Shown here: positions 10,086 through 22,760 of the stretch, one piece after another | How the letters are laid out: each line of letters opens with the position of its first letter | Numbering within the stretch: the stretch's first letter is position 1 | Assembly: GCA_017311315.1 (NCBI GenBank) | Contig: CM029612.1 | Location: forward strand, 20,777,625-20,841,624 | From: Dendrocalamus latiflorus | Taxonomy: Eukaryota > Streptophyta > Magnoliopsida > Poales > Poaceae | Length of the DNA stretch: 64,000 bases | Direction: 5' to 3' | Translations under genes and position numbers: made by a program | Notes under the pieces: generated by a model | The model's database searches: none | Told to the model about the DNA's origin: nothing | The model's input: the letters and a program-made list of their open reading frames with translations, nothing else

Positions 10086-12370
10086 TAATCTCAGGATAAA
10101 AAAAATAAAAGATTAAATTTAATAATTCCAGTGGGCCCCACCTGTCAGAAATTTCCTAATTTCTGGATTTAATCAAACTGAGATTTTCAAATGAGCATAA
10201 CTTTCTCATTTTAACTCCAAATTCAGCCATTCAAATTTCTAAATTCATCTAAAATCATGATCTATCCAACTATGGCCTCTATTTGAATTTTTGAGTTTAT
10301 TTGAATTTTGTTTGTATTTATTTGTTTTGTTGCTCTGTCTTTTCTCGCGTAGAATCCAACGTTGTTTAAGACCTCTCCACTCCCCAGCAGGAAGACTCCG
10401 AGAGCGTGCAAGAAGGCAAGTCTCCTTTGATCATCTTGAACCTATGATTTTGAAATGTTTTAATTATTTTAAATTAGGTGCATTGCTATTTACATAAAAT
10501 GATAATTCAAATCTTAAGGCATTAGTTATATCCAACCTTGTTATGCCCTCACTTGAAGTTGATTGCCATGTACCTTTGTAACCTTAGAAATTCCTTTGAC
10601 TCATTAATGAGAGTAATGTATTTAATTGTTGGTATTAGAATGGTAGTACAATGCTTAGCCATGCTATTGAATACCTCATAAATCTTGCAAATGGGAAATT
10701 ATGATTTATGGTAACACCCTTGTTTTTATAAATTTAGTGGTAATTGGAGTTACCACTGTTCTGTTAAAATAAAATGAAATGTGAAAGTTGGTTTAGATTA
10801 GGGTGGATGGTTGGTTTGGGTTGGTGCAGTTAGCACGAGATCTTGAAAAGTGTATGTTCCACCCTAGTCAATTAAGGACTGACGCTTGTGTTTGTCCAGA
10901 CTGAGCATTAACCGTAGAACCACAAGTCTATATGGGTACGACCTAGCTGACTAACTTATGATAGTCTAGTTTAGGTGCCACCAGTGCAAAGTGGGTCCCA
11001 GGGATGGACTGGTTATTCACAGTGAGGGACATGGATTTACTGTACTCATATGGCGCAAGAGGGGGCTTCGGTTCGGGCAGTTAGCCTACCTGCGGTGAAA
11101 CCTCAGCGGGTGGTATCTAGCTAGATTAGAGTAAGGTAAAGGCTTTGTGATATTTTATCTGGGTCTAATACCAAAGGAAGCGTGTTGACTTTTAGGATAA
11201 TATATCTCTTGTGGGTAAAGTTGTACAACATCTGCAGAGTGTAACTCTATTCGAATAGCCGTGCCTACGGTCAAGGGCGGGCAAGGAATGCATTCACATG
11301 GTAGATTTTTGGTTTTGGTTTTAAAAATTAAAATTTTGTATTCCGAGAGTGGAGGGAACTCTCGGAAGGGTATCCTGGCAGTTGGAGCCAGAGAGGGTGG
11401 ATGTAACCCGCAGCTTTAAACTGATCGTTGTACTCTAGTGTTGGTAGATGGAACCTTCACTATAGAAGTAATGATAGTTCTGTTAAACATTTACTTTATT
11501 AAATTGATGCCTTCGAAAATAATTAGTAGTAATTGAAATTAAAATATTGCTTTGTGCAAAAGAGCCATATAGCCTTCCTTGGTCAAGCCTTGCATCTATT
11601 GCATTTTCCCCAAGACTTGCGGAGTACTTTATGTACTCACATGCTACACTCAAAAATAATAATCAGAGGAATACGAAGCTCAAGAAGGAGACTACAACTA
11701 CTTCGCGGGTGGATTCGACGAAGGGTTCCAGGAGTTCTAGGTCGCGCTTCCCCAGTCAATTACCTGTGGCGTATTGATGGGTCGTCTTCGAGTTTATCTT
11801 TTGCTTCCGCTTTATTTTCATGTGTGCGAGGTCTCGAAACCTCAGTTGTAATAATGAGACCTTTCGGTCAGTACTCGCAATTATTGTAATAACACGATGC
11901 TGGTGATGTATTCATTTCTGTTTAACTGTGTGCACTAGCTTTGATCTGGGACTAGTGCAGTAACACACAGAGGGTCCGGGTTCGGAAATCCGGGGTCCCG
12001 ACAGGAAATAAACCCAGTTAGACCTAAGCATACGGCTAAGGTCCAAATCTGACAAGTGTTATCAGAGCTCAGGCACCTAACATCTGCCTAGTTGCAGGAG
12101 TGCGCAACCAATGTGTGAGGGGGAGATTGTTGAAAATAGTCTCACACTGGTTGCAGGAAAGGAAGAAGCACAACTCATAAGTGAGAGGGAGACCTCACCC
12201 ATAGGACTAGTCTTTTGGGGAGAAGACCCAATACGACTTATAAGGTTATTACTTTAGGGCTTACATACGGCAACCTGTGGGCTTAGGTGGTTAGCCCATT
12301 TGGACCTATGGCCGGGGAGTAAATCTGGTTGGACCTAAGCATACGGCTAGGGTCCGAATCTGACACCGGC

Positions 12371-12689
12371 CTGTCAGACTTCGGGTTGTGCCTAAACTTG
12401 ACCGGAGACGAGGCGGGCCGGCATGACATGGCACAGCAGGATGGTCAGGCCGAGCCAGCACGGCATGTCCCGGTTGAAGCACGTCGAGCCTCAACACGAG
12501 ACGGTCCAAGTCCCCCATCTAGTTCTGTCTGTGCCATTGTGCAAACCACATATAGTTTCTGTATATTGCGTCGACGAATGGAAGATGCTGCTTGGCCTAC
12601 CTACAGTGGCATACGTACGTGGGACAAAAAAAATGCCTAGATACACATTGTGCAGTTGTTGGCACAAGCATATGATGTACGTGGAGCAC
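12371..12689. other. Flank of the TRIM, no gene recognised
   Basis: GGCATGACATGGCACAG-type wording here resembles the sequence left of the TRIM (GGCATGGCACCGGC). The TRIM therefore landed in a GC-rich intergenic repeat. No coding signal is supported. Confidence 0.4.
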
Positions 12690-12692
12690 TAA

Positions 12693-12985
12693 GGGCATGT
12701 ATGATGATACATATTAGCTGTTTGTAAACGTATGCTACATAGAATTTTATGTGATGTGGAGGAGAGAGGAGATAGAAAAATGATGTCTACTATTTAACAG
12801 ACTGTCTTATAGACGGATTTTTACTGTTTATATTATTATGTAGACAACACATTAATTGCATGAGGCTATTACAAACAACTATATAGACAACATATTATAT
12901 ATGCTATCTTTAACTCTATCTATAGATGATATAGATGTGTATTACAGAGTATAGACTATTATTATCTATATTATTACACATGCTC
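12693..12985. mobile_element. Tourist-like (PIF/Harbinger) MITE with TAA duplication
   Basis: A 293-bp AT-rich element with ends GGGCATGT...ACATGCTC is flanked by TAA at 12690-12692 and 12986-12988. A 3-bp TAA/TTA duplication and a GGGC/GAGC-type TIR are the hallmarks of Tourist MITEs. No open frame. Confidence 0.8.
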
Positions 12986-13458
12986 TAATGGTTGGGATGA
13001 CCAGCCAGCCAAGCATGATGGCGACGATCAGAATTTGCGATATGCAACAGACATTCGTCCATCCATCATGCATGCATGCGCTACTGTACGGTATGCAACT
13101 TTCGTACTAGCATATGCTTTCTGCAGCATACACAGAACAACAAACAAAACACTTAGGCGATTGCCACATCACGATCGAACGCGTGTACATGCCTCTGACT
13201 CCAGTCGGATGCCTCCTATGTTCTAGACTTGGTGCCATGCATGTGGTAGTCGAGAGCTAGGCAGTGGCGGAGTGGAGTGCAGAGTGCAGACACGTCTACT
13301 GCGTTGGTTGTCGATGAGACGAACACAATCACCAGGAGAAACCAGGCCACTGACTAAATAGGTTATAGCTTGAGATCTAAAAATCAAAACTCATAAGAGA
13401 ATAATAACTTAGATGTGAAAAGTTGGAAATGAAAATCCATATCAGTCTAAAATCAGTT

Positions 13459-13517
13459 AGCCTAGACTAAGATTTGAATTGAGCCTTAGCCTAGACTAAG
13501 ATTTGAACTGAGCCTGG
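13459..13517 (+). repeat. 29-bp tandem duplication upstream of the kinase gene
   Basis: AGCCTAGACTAAGATTTGAA is present twice with a 29-bp period (copies beginning near 13459 and 13488), about 360 bp upstream of the kinase start codon. Confidence 0.7.
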
Positions 13518-13873
13518 CTGCGTTGCGCCAAGAACACTCGCTGCGCCGAGCCAAGGCAGCCGTCCAGGTCCCCGGGAGGTGGCCGTAAGCGCGCACACAG
13601 CATATATGCCTGGATGGAGGGAGTGGTTCGGGGCAGTTGGGTCGTGTGTGTTGGAACGGTTGACCTCGCCTTCCCTTTTCGCGCGCGCCCCCTTCCCTTC
13701 CCCCGCGCCATTCCTATATCACCCCACGCCTTCCAGGCATAACACCACCCACTCGATCTACTCCATTTCCACCTCAGCTCATTCCTTCCCACGGGCAAAG
13801 CTAGCTTCAGCTAGTGGTCAGTGGCAATCGTCCGCGATCCTTGGTTGATTCTTGGGTTCTTTCGACGGCGACG

Positions 13874-15448
13874 ATGCCGAGGCAGTGGAGACCGGTGCTG
13901 GGGTCGGCGACCAAGTGCTGCGCGGCCGAGGACGCCGTGGTGGCGGTCGGCGCCGACTCGGGGCTCGCGCGCTGCCGCCCCACGCAGTCCGAGTTCTCGC
14001 GCCGGCTGGCCTCCTTCCGGCGCCTCTCATCCACGACCAACAGCCCGGCGACGACGACGGACGGGAAGGACGGGGACGAGGAAGCGGCGGCGGAGGCCGG
14101 GGAGATGGGCGTGGGGCCGCTGCAGCTGCACGCCTTCAGCCTCAGCGAGCTGCGCGCCGTCACGCACGACTTCTCCATCAGCTACCTGCTCGGGGAGGGC
14201 GGGTTCGGGACCGTGCACAAGGGCTTCGTCGACGCCGGCATGCGGCCCGGGCTCGAGCCCCAGCCCGTCGCCGTCAAGCAGCTCGACATCGCCGGCCTCC
14301 AGGGCCACAGGGAGTGGCTGGTACGTACATACAAACAGAATCAATTGATTCTTGCTTGCTCCTACTACTAGTAGTAGTACTCAACGGGATGTTCCATGTG
14401 CAGGCCGAGGTGATCTTCCTTGGGCAGTTCCGGCACCATCACCTGGTGAAGCTCCTCGGCTACTGCTACGAGGACGAGGAGCGCCTCCTCGTCTACGAGT
14501 TCATGACGCGCGGCAGCCTCGAGAACCACCTCTTCAAGAGTACGTAGTCATTGATTCCCATGCCGCGCGGCGCATCATAGGCATGTCACATGTACATCTG
14601 AATTCTGAATTGATCAATCAATCTGCACGAGCGTACGCAGGGATATCGGCGACGCTGCCGTGGGGCACGAGGCTGAAGGTCGCCATCGGCGCCGCCAAGG
14701 GGCTTGCTTTCCTCCATGGCGCCAACAAGCCCGTCATCTACCGCGACTTCAAGGCCTCCAACATCCTCCTCGACTCGGTATGTACAAGTCAACATTTTTG
14801 CAGCAAGATCGATTGAATCGGATGGTCGATCAGTGCCGTCATGACACATGAACACTTGATCAGGAGTTTACGGCGAAGCTCTCGGACTTCGGGCTGGCGA
14901 AGATGGGTCCGGAGGGTGAGGACACTCACGTGACCACCCGCGTGATGGGCACCCACGGCTACGCGGCGCCGGAGTACGTCATGACTGGCCACCTCACCAT
15001 GAAGAGCGACGTATACAGCTACGGCGTCGTGCTGCTCGAGCTCCTCACGGGGCGCCGCGCCTTGGAGCATGTCCGCAGCAAGAGCGCACAAGCCGAGCAG
15101 CAGGTCAAGCTCGTCGACTGGACCCGGCCCTACCTCGGCAGCAGCCGCCGACTGCGCTGCATCATGGACCCCAGGCTCGCGGGCCACTACTCCGTCAAGG
15201 GCGCCCGCGCGGTGGCGCACCTCGCGGCGCAGTGCACGAGCGCGCAGCCGTGGGACAGGCCGCGCATGGCCGCCGCCGTCGAGGCTCTCGAGCGGCTGCA
15301 GGGGCTCAAGGACATGGCCGTCAGCGTCGGGCTCTGGCCGACCGCTCCCGTGGCCGGGAGGAACGCCATCTCCGCCAAGATCCGCGCCGAGGTCAAGGGC
15401 GCCGGCGCCGCCCCACGGCGGAGGAGCGCGTCCGCGAAGCTGGCTTGA
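13874..15448 (+). CDS. RIPK/PBL-like receptor-like cytoplasmic kinase (RLCK-VII), 434 aa
   Basis: A predicted Ser/Thr kinase of the RLCK-VII group, which relays signals from plasma-membrane receptor kinases. Exons: 13874-14320, 14404-14539, 14641-14777 and 14864-15448; all introns are GT-AG and the joined frame is 1305 nt. Landmarks: HAFSLSELRAVTHDFS before the kinase domain; Gly-loop GEGGFG (residues 107-112); VAVK lysine 135; YRDFKASN with catalytic Asp 230; DFG at 248-250; GYAAPEYVMTGHLTMKSDVYS. The segment RPGLEPQPVAVK plus GLQGHREWL matches the RIPK/PBL14-16 branch as I know it. There is no Gly2, so no myristoylation site; Cys15-Cys16 could be acylated. ATG 13874 is chosen because no in-frame ATG lies upstream. 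All catalytic residues are present. Confidence 0.93.
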
Positions 15449-16042
15449 TTGATCAATTGGACACGCACGCCTGCCACGTCGAGTGCGTACTGTATGTGCG
15501 CTTGTGTATGTATATAGTAAGATCAATTTACGTGGTGATCATCGAGCTTAATCATATCCATATGTATTATATATTTAGTTCAGTTTAGGTGCCATGAAGC
15601 GAAGCATATGCAGATCATGCATTGCATACATGTATCATCATGAACTGTACGACCGATCGATTGCTTGCGCATTTGGCGCATCGTGAAGTGATCGTTTTGC
15701 GATTGCGATGAAACTTCGTTTTGCTTCTCATAGCATTTTTAGGACTTGTGCTTTGCGATTGCGACGGAATTTCGTTTTGCGATTGCTTGTCACAGACACA
15801 GGAAGGGGGAAAAGATCAGTGCAAGGACTCTTGCGTAGACTAGCACTAGTTCAAAGGGCCCCAAGAACAAACGAAACACCATTTGTTTGGTTGCGCCTTT
15901 CGCTTGTAAGCAATCGCATCAGAGCTATCAGACATTCCAGTAGCAATCGCGAAGGTGCCCTCGCAAGTACACGACGATTCCTCATTTCACACGGATCGAT
16001 CAGTACGTCCCGCTTCTTCAACCTCAATCACTCGTGTACTAA
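15449..16042. other. 3' flank of the kinase gene, no further gene
   Basis: It holds the presumed 3' UTR, then a low-complexity patch where TTTTGCGATTGCGA-like wording recurs (about 15695-15790). An open frame at 15708-16088 has no recognisable domain. Confidence 0.4.
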
Positions 16043-16047
16043 TCTTC

Positions 16048-17342
16048 TTCCGAAAGACCACGTGAGAAAGTACAAGTTTTTGCTATGATGAACTATTGTC
16101 ATATTTGAGATTTTGAAATTTGAATTTTGTAAAATAACAGTTTTCAGCTGTGCTATAGGCCTAACGGTCTAACCAGCAGATTCATTTCGGTTGAATTGTG
16201 GTTTTTGAAAATTTGAGCCATGAGATGATTTGATTTGACCTAGTTAGTGCATATATATTGCATGATACACGTTATAGCTAACGTAGATCAAGTTATAAAA
16301 AACTTGTGTCTGAAATGGTTTCTTGGTCTTTTGATGTGTAGGGCCGCTTGGAGTTCAACGACAAGGATACTGGGTGAAATTGCTGAGCTCAAGCATAGCA
16401 TAAGTGTAGTGTATGAGTAAAACTTGTGTTGTGTGGGGTTAACAGGTTTTCTCTATTTGTGCTAAGTAGATAGTATCTATTAGGGTTAAATAGGGCTGGT
16501 TGACTTGTCTATTTAACGGGTTGAGATAGAGACTTGTAAGTTAAACATTCAACCATCCAAGCCTCTTTGAATCCAAGTGTTCTAGGGTTAGAGTTTGAGA
16601 AGTGTGAATGATATGGTGTGCTCTCTTGTCTTTTAGGTAGAGTAACTGTAAAATTTTATTCTCAAGTAGCAATGTATCAACTTTGCTAATCTCTTGGATC
16701 TTCTTTGTTTTGGTTGATTTACTTTTGATCTTCTTGGTTTTGATCTCTTCTCCTCCCTTCTTAATCTTGCTATGCGTCAAGAACATGTAAGTAGTAGAGA
16801 TGACTTGTGAAGATAAATCCCCATCCATCTAAACATTAGATTTTGCAAATTCTTGAAATTGACCCCGTTTTGCTTGATTTGGTCTCTCCAAGTGATTTCT
16901 TCATCCAGTTGTTTTTGCTTTGATTCTTTGGGTGGTTTAGCTTGCTGTGATATATGAGAATACATCTAGAACTATCTTGATCATCATTCACCTATGAGCA
17001 AGTCATTCACTGTTTTTGGTTTTTTGATCAGTTTTACTACAGCCTTCCTCCAAATAAAAAAAGATCAGAATTTTAGCAATAATTTTCTTGATTGTTGATT
17101 AAAATATGTTCCTGACATCCTAGAGAAGGTGCTACCAAATTTTAGGTGATTTGAAGATTTGGTTTCAGAGTTAATTCAATTTTACGTTTTGACCTGGTTT
17201 GGATTCTTGTTTTGGGGGCTTTTGTGTTGGCTTTCCATGCTAATCTTTATAGCTCTGTATCTATCGAAGTGAAGGATCAGTGAATACTTGGGGTAAAATT
17301 GAAGGCATTATTCAACCCCTCTATTGCCATAAAGATCATACA
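16048..17342 (+). repeat. 5' LTR of the 16-26 kb copia element (with internal deletion)
   Basis: It aligns with 24409-26038 through shared wording such as CACGTTATAGCTAACGTAG / TTTCTTGGTCTTT / GTAAGTTAA.CATC. It is about 335 bp shorter than the 3' LTR. A putative PBS, TGGTATGGGATCC (17345-17357), follows and resembles TGGTATCAGAGC. Confidence 0.8.
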
Positions 17343-17439
17343 AGTGGTATGGGATCCCGATTAGTTTTTTTTTCATAAATCTTATCTTAACTGGTCTTAT
17401 GAGCCATAGTATTAGACAAGTATTCAACCAAATCTCCCT

Positions 17440-18310
17440 TTTTTGATAGAGTTAATTTCTCTTATTGGAAAGTTCGCATGCAATCCTACATCGAGGCTTA
17501 AGGGCATACAATTTGGATTAAGGTCAAGAATCTTTATGTGGTGCTAGCAATAAACAGGTTATACTGGATGTAGAGACAAATAGCAATGCTCGTAATTTTT
17601 TGATTTAAGCACTTAGTCGATCTAAGTTTGAGCATGTTGCCCACTTGAGGTCTGCTCATGAGATTTGAAAGATCCTCTCTAACTATCATGAGGACTATAC
17701 TGCAATCAAGAAAATGGGACAGAACCAATTGAAGAAAGAATACTCAAAGATCATGTAAAAGTCTGGTGAATCTTTGGATCGGTTGTGGAGAAACTTCAAC
17801 AAGATTCTTCATGATCTTCGTGTTGTTGGTCTGACCTTTTCTAATTCTGATAATGGACGCCAGATGTTCGGTGCACTTGATGTGAAGGTTTGGAGAATAA
17901 AGATCACTTCCATCAATAAAAACACTGCCATGAGTGAGCTTACCATGGATAAGATCTATTCGAGGTTAAAGACACATAAGATTGATTTCATATCACGTCT
18001 CCTCAAGATAGAGTCGATGGCTCCTATGATTGACCCTTCTCATAGTAGCTCTTCATTCAAGTTCCTTGTATTTTGGTTCTTCTAGATTTTCATTGTCCGT
18101 CTTGCACTCTTTGAGCGATGAGCAGCTAGAGAAGCTTCTTAAGGATGATTTAGCCTTTCTATCCACAAAATTCATGAGAGCATACAACAAAGTGAGGAAT
18201 AAAAGAAGGGGTGGCCCTACCACTTTTTTTGAGTGTGGTGAGCCAAACCACATTCGGACCAAGTTCTCCAAGCTAAATGGCAAGGAGGAGAAGATCTTCT
18301 GAAGCCATCC
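17440..18310 (+). pseudogene. copia gag remnant
   Basis: Translation pieces include FDRVNFSYWKVRMQSYIEA near 17450 (the usual gag opening) and, near 18220-18280, FFECGEPNHIRTKF, a zinc-knuckle relic in which the third ligand has become Lys/Phe context. Stops and frameshifts interrupt it. Confidence 0.72.
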
Positions 18311-20094
18311 TCAAGCTCCTGATGTGAAGTTCAAGAAGCCCAACTATCGCAAGTTCGCCATCCAGTTCCTTGCTGTTCTTGAGAATTTCGATACGAGTGG
18401 TGTGGACTTAACAACAAAGGACGACAAGGATGACTCCCATGGCAAGAAGAAGATGCGGGACTTTATTGGCATGCTTCATGGCTAAGAGCAGTACCAACAT
18501 TGACCCCTCCTCCGATGAGCCCTATAGTAATCCCGACGAGGTATGCCCCTCTTCCAAAAAGATAAAACGTGATCTTATCACTACTGAACAAAAACTGAAG
18601 AAATAAGCTAAAATGATCGAGAACCAGGATATTATGATCGACAATTTGAACCTAGGAGTTAGGCTCAAATCCATGAATCCTGATGATTACTGCGAATCTT
18701 GCTCTTGCTCGCATGATCAATTGGATAATCTGAAAATTGCTTATTCTTCTGTTGCTAGTCAACTTAAAGATGCTCTAGATGAACTATATTCCCTCAAGTC
18801 TAGTAACGATCACGATTACTTAAATGCTATCGCCTTAGATATGATTCCTTAATATTATATTCCTTCACCATATTCAAATTGTACTTTGCTTGAATTAAAA
18901 TTGGATAATGCTACTAGAGAATTGCTAAAATTTAATCCTAATCATACTTGCTCTCATTGTGAGGATAATAAAATTAAAATGAAGAAATGGTTGAGATATT
19001 TCTTCATTCTAGGACTGAATATTGCGAAAATTGTCTTAGACTCACAATTGAGATTAATGCTCTTAACAAGACACTTGAAGAGAAATATAAAATTGAAAAA
19101 TACATGTCAACGATTATATCTAAGAAAGTTATTGATTCTATCTCTTGTGCATTTTGTCCTGAAATTAGGACTGATTTAGATGAGAAGCATGAGGTTTTTA
19201 GAATCAAATAGAAAGAGCAGTTGGCTAGGGTTAGAAATACCTCATATGTCTTTTGAGGTATTGAAACTAGAAGTAGCTGTCCATAAAGAGAGATATGATA
19301 GGGCAACCAAAACAAATGAATGTGCCACATATGAGAACCTAACCTAAGACAATGACTACCTCAAAAATACCCTTAAGAGATTTTCTTCTAAGAAGAAAAC
19401 CTCAACATGATCCTTGACTAATCTAAGATGAATATGAAGAAAAGATGCATATGATTTAATTCCATAGAGTATTCCAAGAAGCACCCATCTAAGATTGTAA
19501 GAGTTGTTGATAGTTGCAAGTTTCATGTAAAACCCCTTGAGTCATTCAAAACTATCTTTAGGCCATCAGGTTTTGCCAAAACCCCTTCTAGCAAGTCAGG
19601 TGCCTCTACTTCAGTATGTTTGACCCCTCAAACGGTCCAATACCATTGCACCTTCTACAAGGATGGCCACATAGTTGAGTTCTGCTTCCGTAGAGTCAAG
19701 GTTGAGAGAAAATAGAGGATACATGCTTGATGGTCTATTAGAGAAGCTCCTTCACCTGTGAGTGTCTCTAGAGTCAGAAAGCCTATGTTTCCTTCTAGAT
19801 ATAGGCCTAGATTTGTAGATAACTTCTTTGACTCCTTTGATGATTCTAGGCAGTGCTTTGGGTTAGAATATTATGAGGGTAGACCATGGGTAGTGTCTAG
19901 ACAAGGGTGTACCAGTCTTTTGGTAGGCTGATTCAAAGAGTTATAGGTGGTTCTCATGTGCATTCTCATGATATCTTGCTAACAATTTTATTTCTAAACA
20001 TCATGTGGCTCAGTATTAGATTCTCAAGCCTTTTATCACTAACCCTAGTACCGAGGCACAGATGTTTGCTGCTTATGCCCTATAGGTCCGATGA
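18311..20094 (+). pseudogene. Degraded gag-protease spacer with coiled-coil-like frames
   Basis: Short frames such as 18613-18852 (NLNLGVRLKSMNPDDYCESC) and 18987-19211 are rich in Leu/Glu/Lys and CxxC pairs. They resemble the extended coiled-coil gag region of long-LTR copia elements in grasses. No intact protein. Confidence 0.5.
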
Positions 20095-21560
20095 TTGAGG
20101 AAAGAGGACGTGTGGTTTGTTGACTTTGGGTGTTCTCGACATATGGCTGGAGATTCTACTCATGCATCTAGTAACAAGTTGATCACACTTGTAAATGCTT
20201 CCATCGGTACCATAACAACAAAAGGCACATTGTGCGTTAACAACAATTTCATGCTCAAGGGTATTGCTTTGGTAAATAAGCTGAGGTATAATCTGCTATC
20301 TATTTCTTAGCTTCTTGGTAAGGGTCTAAAAGTGAGATTCAAAAGTAGAGAGTGTAGAGTACTAGACTCCTCGGGTGAGTATATCTTTCGAATATTTGGA
20401 TTTGGGAGGATCTCTTTTATCTCTAGCCCTAGCTATCTAGTGGCTTCTGACTCTCATGACTTGGTTTTGTAGCATCGTAGGCTTGGACATATAGACTTTG
20501 ATTACTTGACTAGAATATGTAGCAAGAACCTTATTAAAGGATTGCCTAGGCTTAAGAGTTCTATATATCTAGTGTGCATACCCTGTAAACATGGTAAGAT
20601 GGTTTTTGCTTCTCATCCTTCTCTTACCTTAGTGATAACTAATGGTCCTACACAGCTCTTGTACTTAGACACAGTTAGCCCTTCTAGAGTTTAGTCTACA
20701 AGAGAGAAATGATATGTGCTTGTCATTATAGATGACTTCTCTAGGCACGCTTGGGTGCATTTTCTGGTTTCTAAGGATGAGGCCTTTGGCTGCTTTAGAG
20801 AGTTGGCCCTTAGACTAGCAGTTGACTTCCCAGGAGCTTGAGATCCATTAGGAGAGCATCAATTCTCCTCACCTAGATTCCCCTAGCATAATAGGGTTGT
20901 AGAGATAAATAATAGAACCCTTGTAAATATGGCTAGGACTATCCTAGATGAGCATAGCACCCCGAGGAGGTTTTAGGCTAAGGTGATTTCTATTGCTTGC
21001 TATGTGTCCAATAGGATTTTCTTGAGATCGTCCATATGCAATATTTTTTTTGAGTTTAGATTTGGTCATAAGCCGAGTGTCTCTCATTTCAAGATATTTG
21101 GTTGTAAGTATTTGATTCTTATATATGGCAACTTGTATAAATTTGAATATAGATATTATGATGTTATTTTCTTTAGATATTCTATTCATTCTCGTGGCTT
21201 TCATGTATTTAATTTGGATACTAACAAAATTATTAAGACTTATGAAGTTACTTTTGATGAAGCTAGTCCTGGTACTAGACTCAATAGTACAGGTACATAG
21301 GTACACGGTGATCAATAGAGCATATTCATCGACAACGATCCTGACCTAGAGAATGAGGACCCAATCTCTCCTCTAGTCACTCCTGAGTTAGTTGGAGAGC
21401 ATGCTTCTACTACTCCAGCTTCAGCAGAGTAGTCTCTTCTCACCTTCACCGGCATTTTGACTGGCTCCGCTCCTACCTCCATAGCCCATGAGGTAGAGGT
21501 CATGTCTGCATCAAGACCTTCTCTTCATATTCAGCGATGACACCCTCAGGAGTAGATGAT
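20095..21560 (+). pseudogene. copia protease and integrase remnant
   Basis: 20095-20310 reads VWFVDFGCSRHMAGDST, the protease active-site region (DSGCSRHMTG in intact copies; here D-F-G). Then come LGHIDFDYLTRI-type GAG-pre-integrase wording (20470-20520), DDFSRHAWVHFLVSKDEAF (about 20730) and FGHKPSVSHFKIFGCKYL (about 21060), all integrase landmarks. Many stop codons. Confidence 0.82.
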
Positions 21561-21639
21561 TGGGGATCTCTATGAGTGAGTTACCGCTCCAGATTTATCT
21601 CTCTAGATTCTTATACATATTCAACTTTTGTTGCATCTT

Positions 21640-22760
21640 TTGAACCCCAAAATGTCACCCATGTTTTATCTTATTTCTCTTGGATCAATGCCATGTATGA
21701 AGAGCTTGAAAACTTTTAAAAAAACCAAGTCTAGAGCTTAGTTGAGCATCCTCCCGATCATAATGTAATGAGAACAAAATAGGTTTCCAAAAGTAAGTTA
21801 AGAGAGGATGGATCGGTAGTTTGCAATAAGATTACACTTGTAACTCAAGGTTTTTCTCAAGTAGAGGGGTTAGACTTTGTAGAGACCTTTGCACCTGTAG
21901 CTAGATTATATGTCATTCACATATTGCTAGTATTCATGGCATCTAAAAGATTTAAGATTTTTCAAATAGATGTCAAGAGTAATTTTTTAAATGGCTTCAT
22001 AGAAGAAGAGATCTATATCAAGCAGCCTCTTGGTTTGGAAAATCCCAAGTTTCCAAACCATGTATGTAAGCTCTCCAAAGTCTTGTATATATTAAAACAA
22101 GCCCTTAGAGTTTGGTATGATAAGCTTAAGAGTTTTCTGCTTAAAAATGACTTTAAATAGGAATGGTAGATAATACCTTATTCACTCTTAGACATGCCAG
22201 TGACTTCTTACTTGTTCAGGTCTATGCAGATGATATTATAATCAGTGGTTCCTCTCATACTCTAGTGTCTAGATTTTCAGATACTTTGGACTTGGACTCT
22301 ATTATTCTTTTGATTCTACACTCTCTTCGTGTTTTTCAGATGCTGATTATATAGGGTGTAGAATAGATAGGAAGAGTACTTTTGGCACCTGTCACTTCTT
22401 AGGCACATCTCTTATCTCTTGGTCATCTAGGAAGTAGTCCTCTATTAAACAATCCATTACTGAGGCAGAGTATGTAGGTATTGCTAGCAATTGCTCTCAG
22501 GTTCATTCGATCTTATTTATTCTGCAGGACTATGGGTTGATTTTAGATAGTGTTCCTCCCTTTTGTGAGAACACTAGTGTCATAAATATTGCCAAAAACC
22601 TAGTGCAACACTCTAGGATAAAGCACATCGATATTAGATACCATTTTCTTATATACCATGTAGACAAGGATAATGTTATGTTTCACTTCATAGAGTTAGA
22701 GCGGTAGGTTACAGATATTTTAACTAAGCCTCTTGATTCTTCTCGTTTTGCTTCTTTGCG
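21640..22760 (+). pseudogene. copia reverse transcriptase and RNase H remnant
   Basis: 21700-22350 contains VTQGFSQVEGLDFVETFAPVA, IFQIDVKSNFLNGFIEEEIYI and VYADDIIISG (the YADD-type RT active site). 22380-22750 contains the RNase H pieces GTSLISWSSRK, ITEAEYVGIASNCSQ and HSRIKHIDIRYHF, ending in the TKPLDSSRF type. A large piece between RT and RNase H is missing (near 22340), and several stops occur. Confidence 0.85.

Larger units (their letters stand above)
8344..12003 (+). mobile_element. Solo LTR, 3660 bp, probable Ty3/gypsy type, nested in the TRIM
   Basis: It starts TGTAACATCCCAAATTTGGC and ends GGGGTCCCGACA, with GGAAA at 8339-8343 and again at 12004-12008. Removing it plus one GGAAA restores a TRIM LTR that aligns with its partner along its full length. 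TATAAATAG at 9280-9288 on the plus strand fits an LTR promoter. The GC-rich 8650-9850 produces long composition-driven open frames on both strands that I do not consider genes. LTRs of 3-4 kb beginning TGTAAC are usual for Tekay/Del-like gypsy elements; the lineage is inference. No internal domain is left. Confidence 0.9.
8150..12365 (+). mobile_element. TRIM (terminal-repeat retrotransposon in miniature), split by a solo LTR
   Basis: Two direct repeats of about 240 bp flank only 73 bp. Left LTR: 8150-8343 joined to 12009-12054 (240 bp, starting TATTGTGAATAG, ending ATCTGACA). Right LTR: 12128-12365 (238 bp, starting TGTTGAAAATAG, ending ATCTGACA). The internal 12055-12127 holds a PBS (TGTTATCAGAGCT, 12057-12069) and a purine tract (GTGTGAGGGGGAGAT, 12113-12127) and nothing else. 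Target duplication CCGGC lies at 8145-8149 and 12366-12370. Without the nested insert the element is about 551 bp and encodes no protein. Confidence 0.92.

Noticed and set aside
13821..15588. Other-frame and antisense frames over the kinase gene
   Set aside because: They are shadows of GC-rich codons; only the spliced kinase frame carries conserved motifs.
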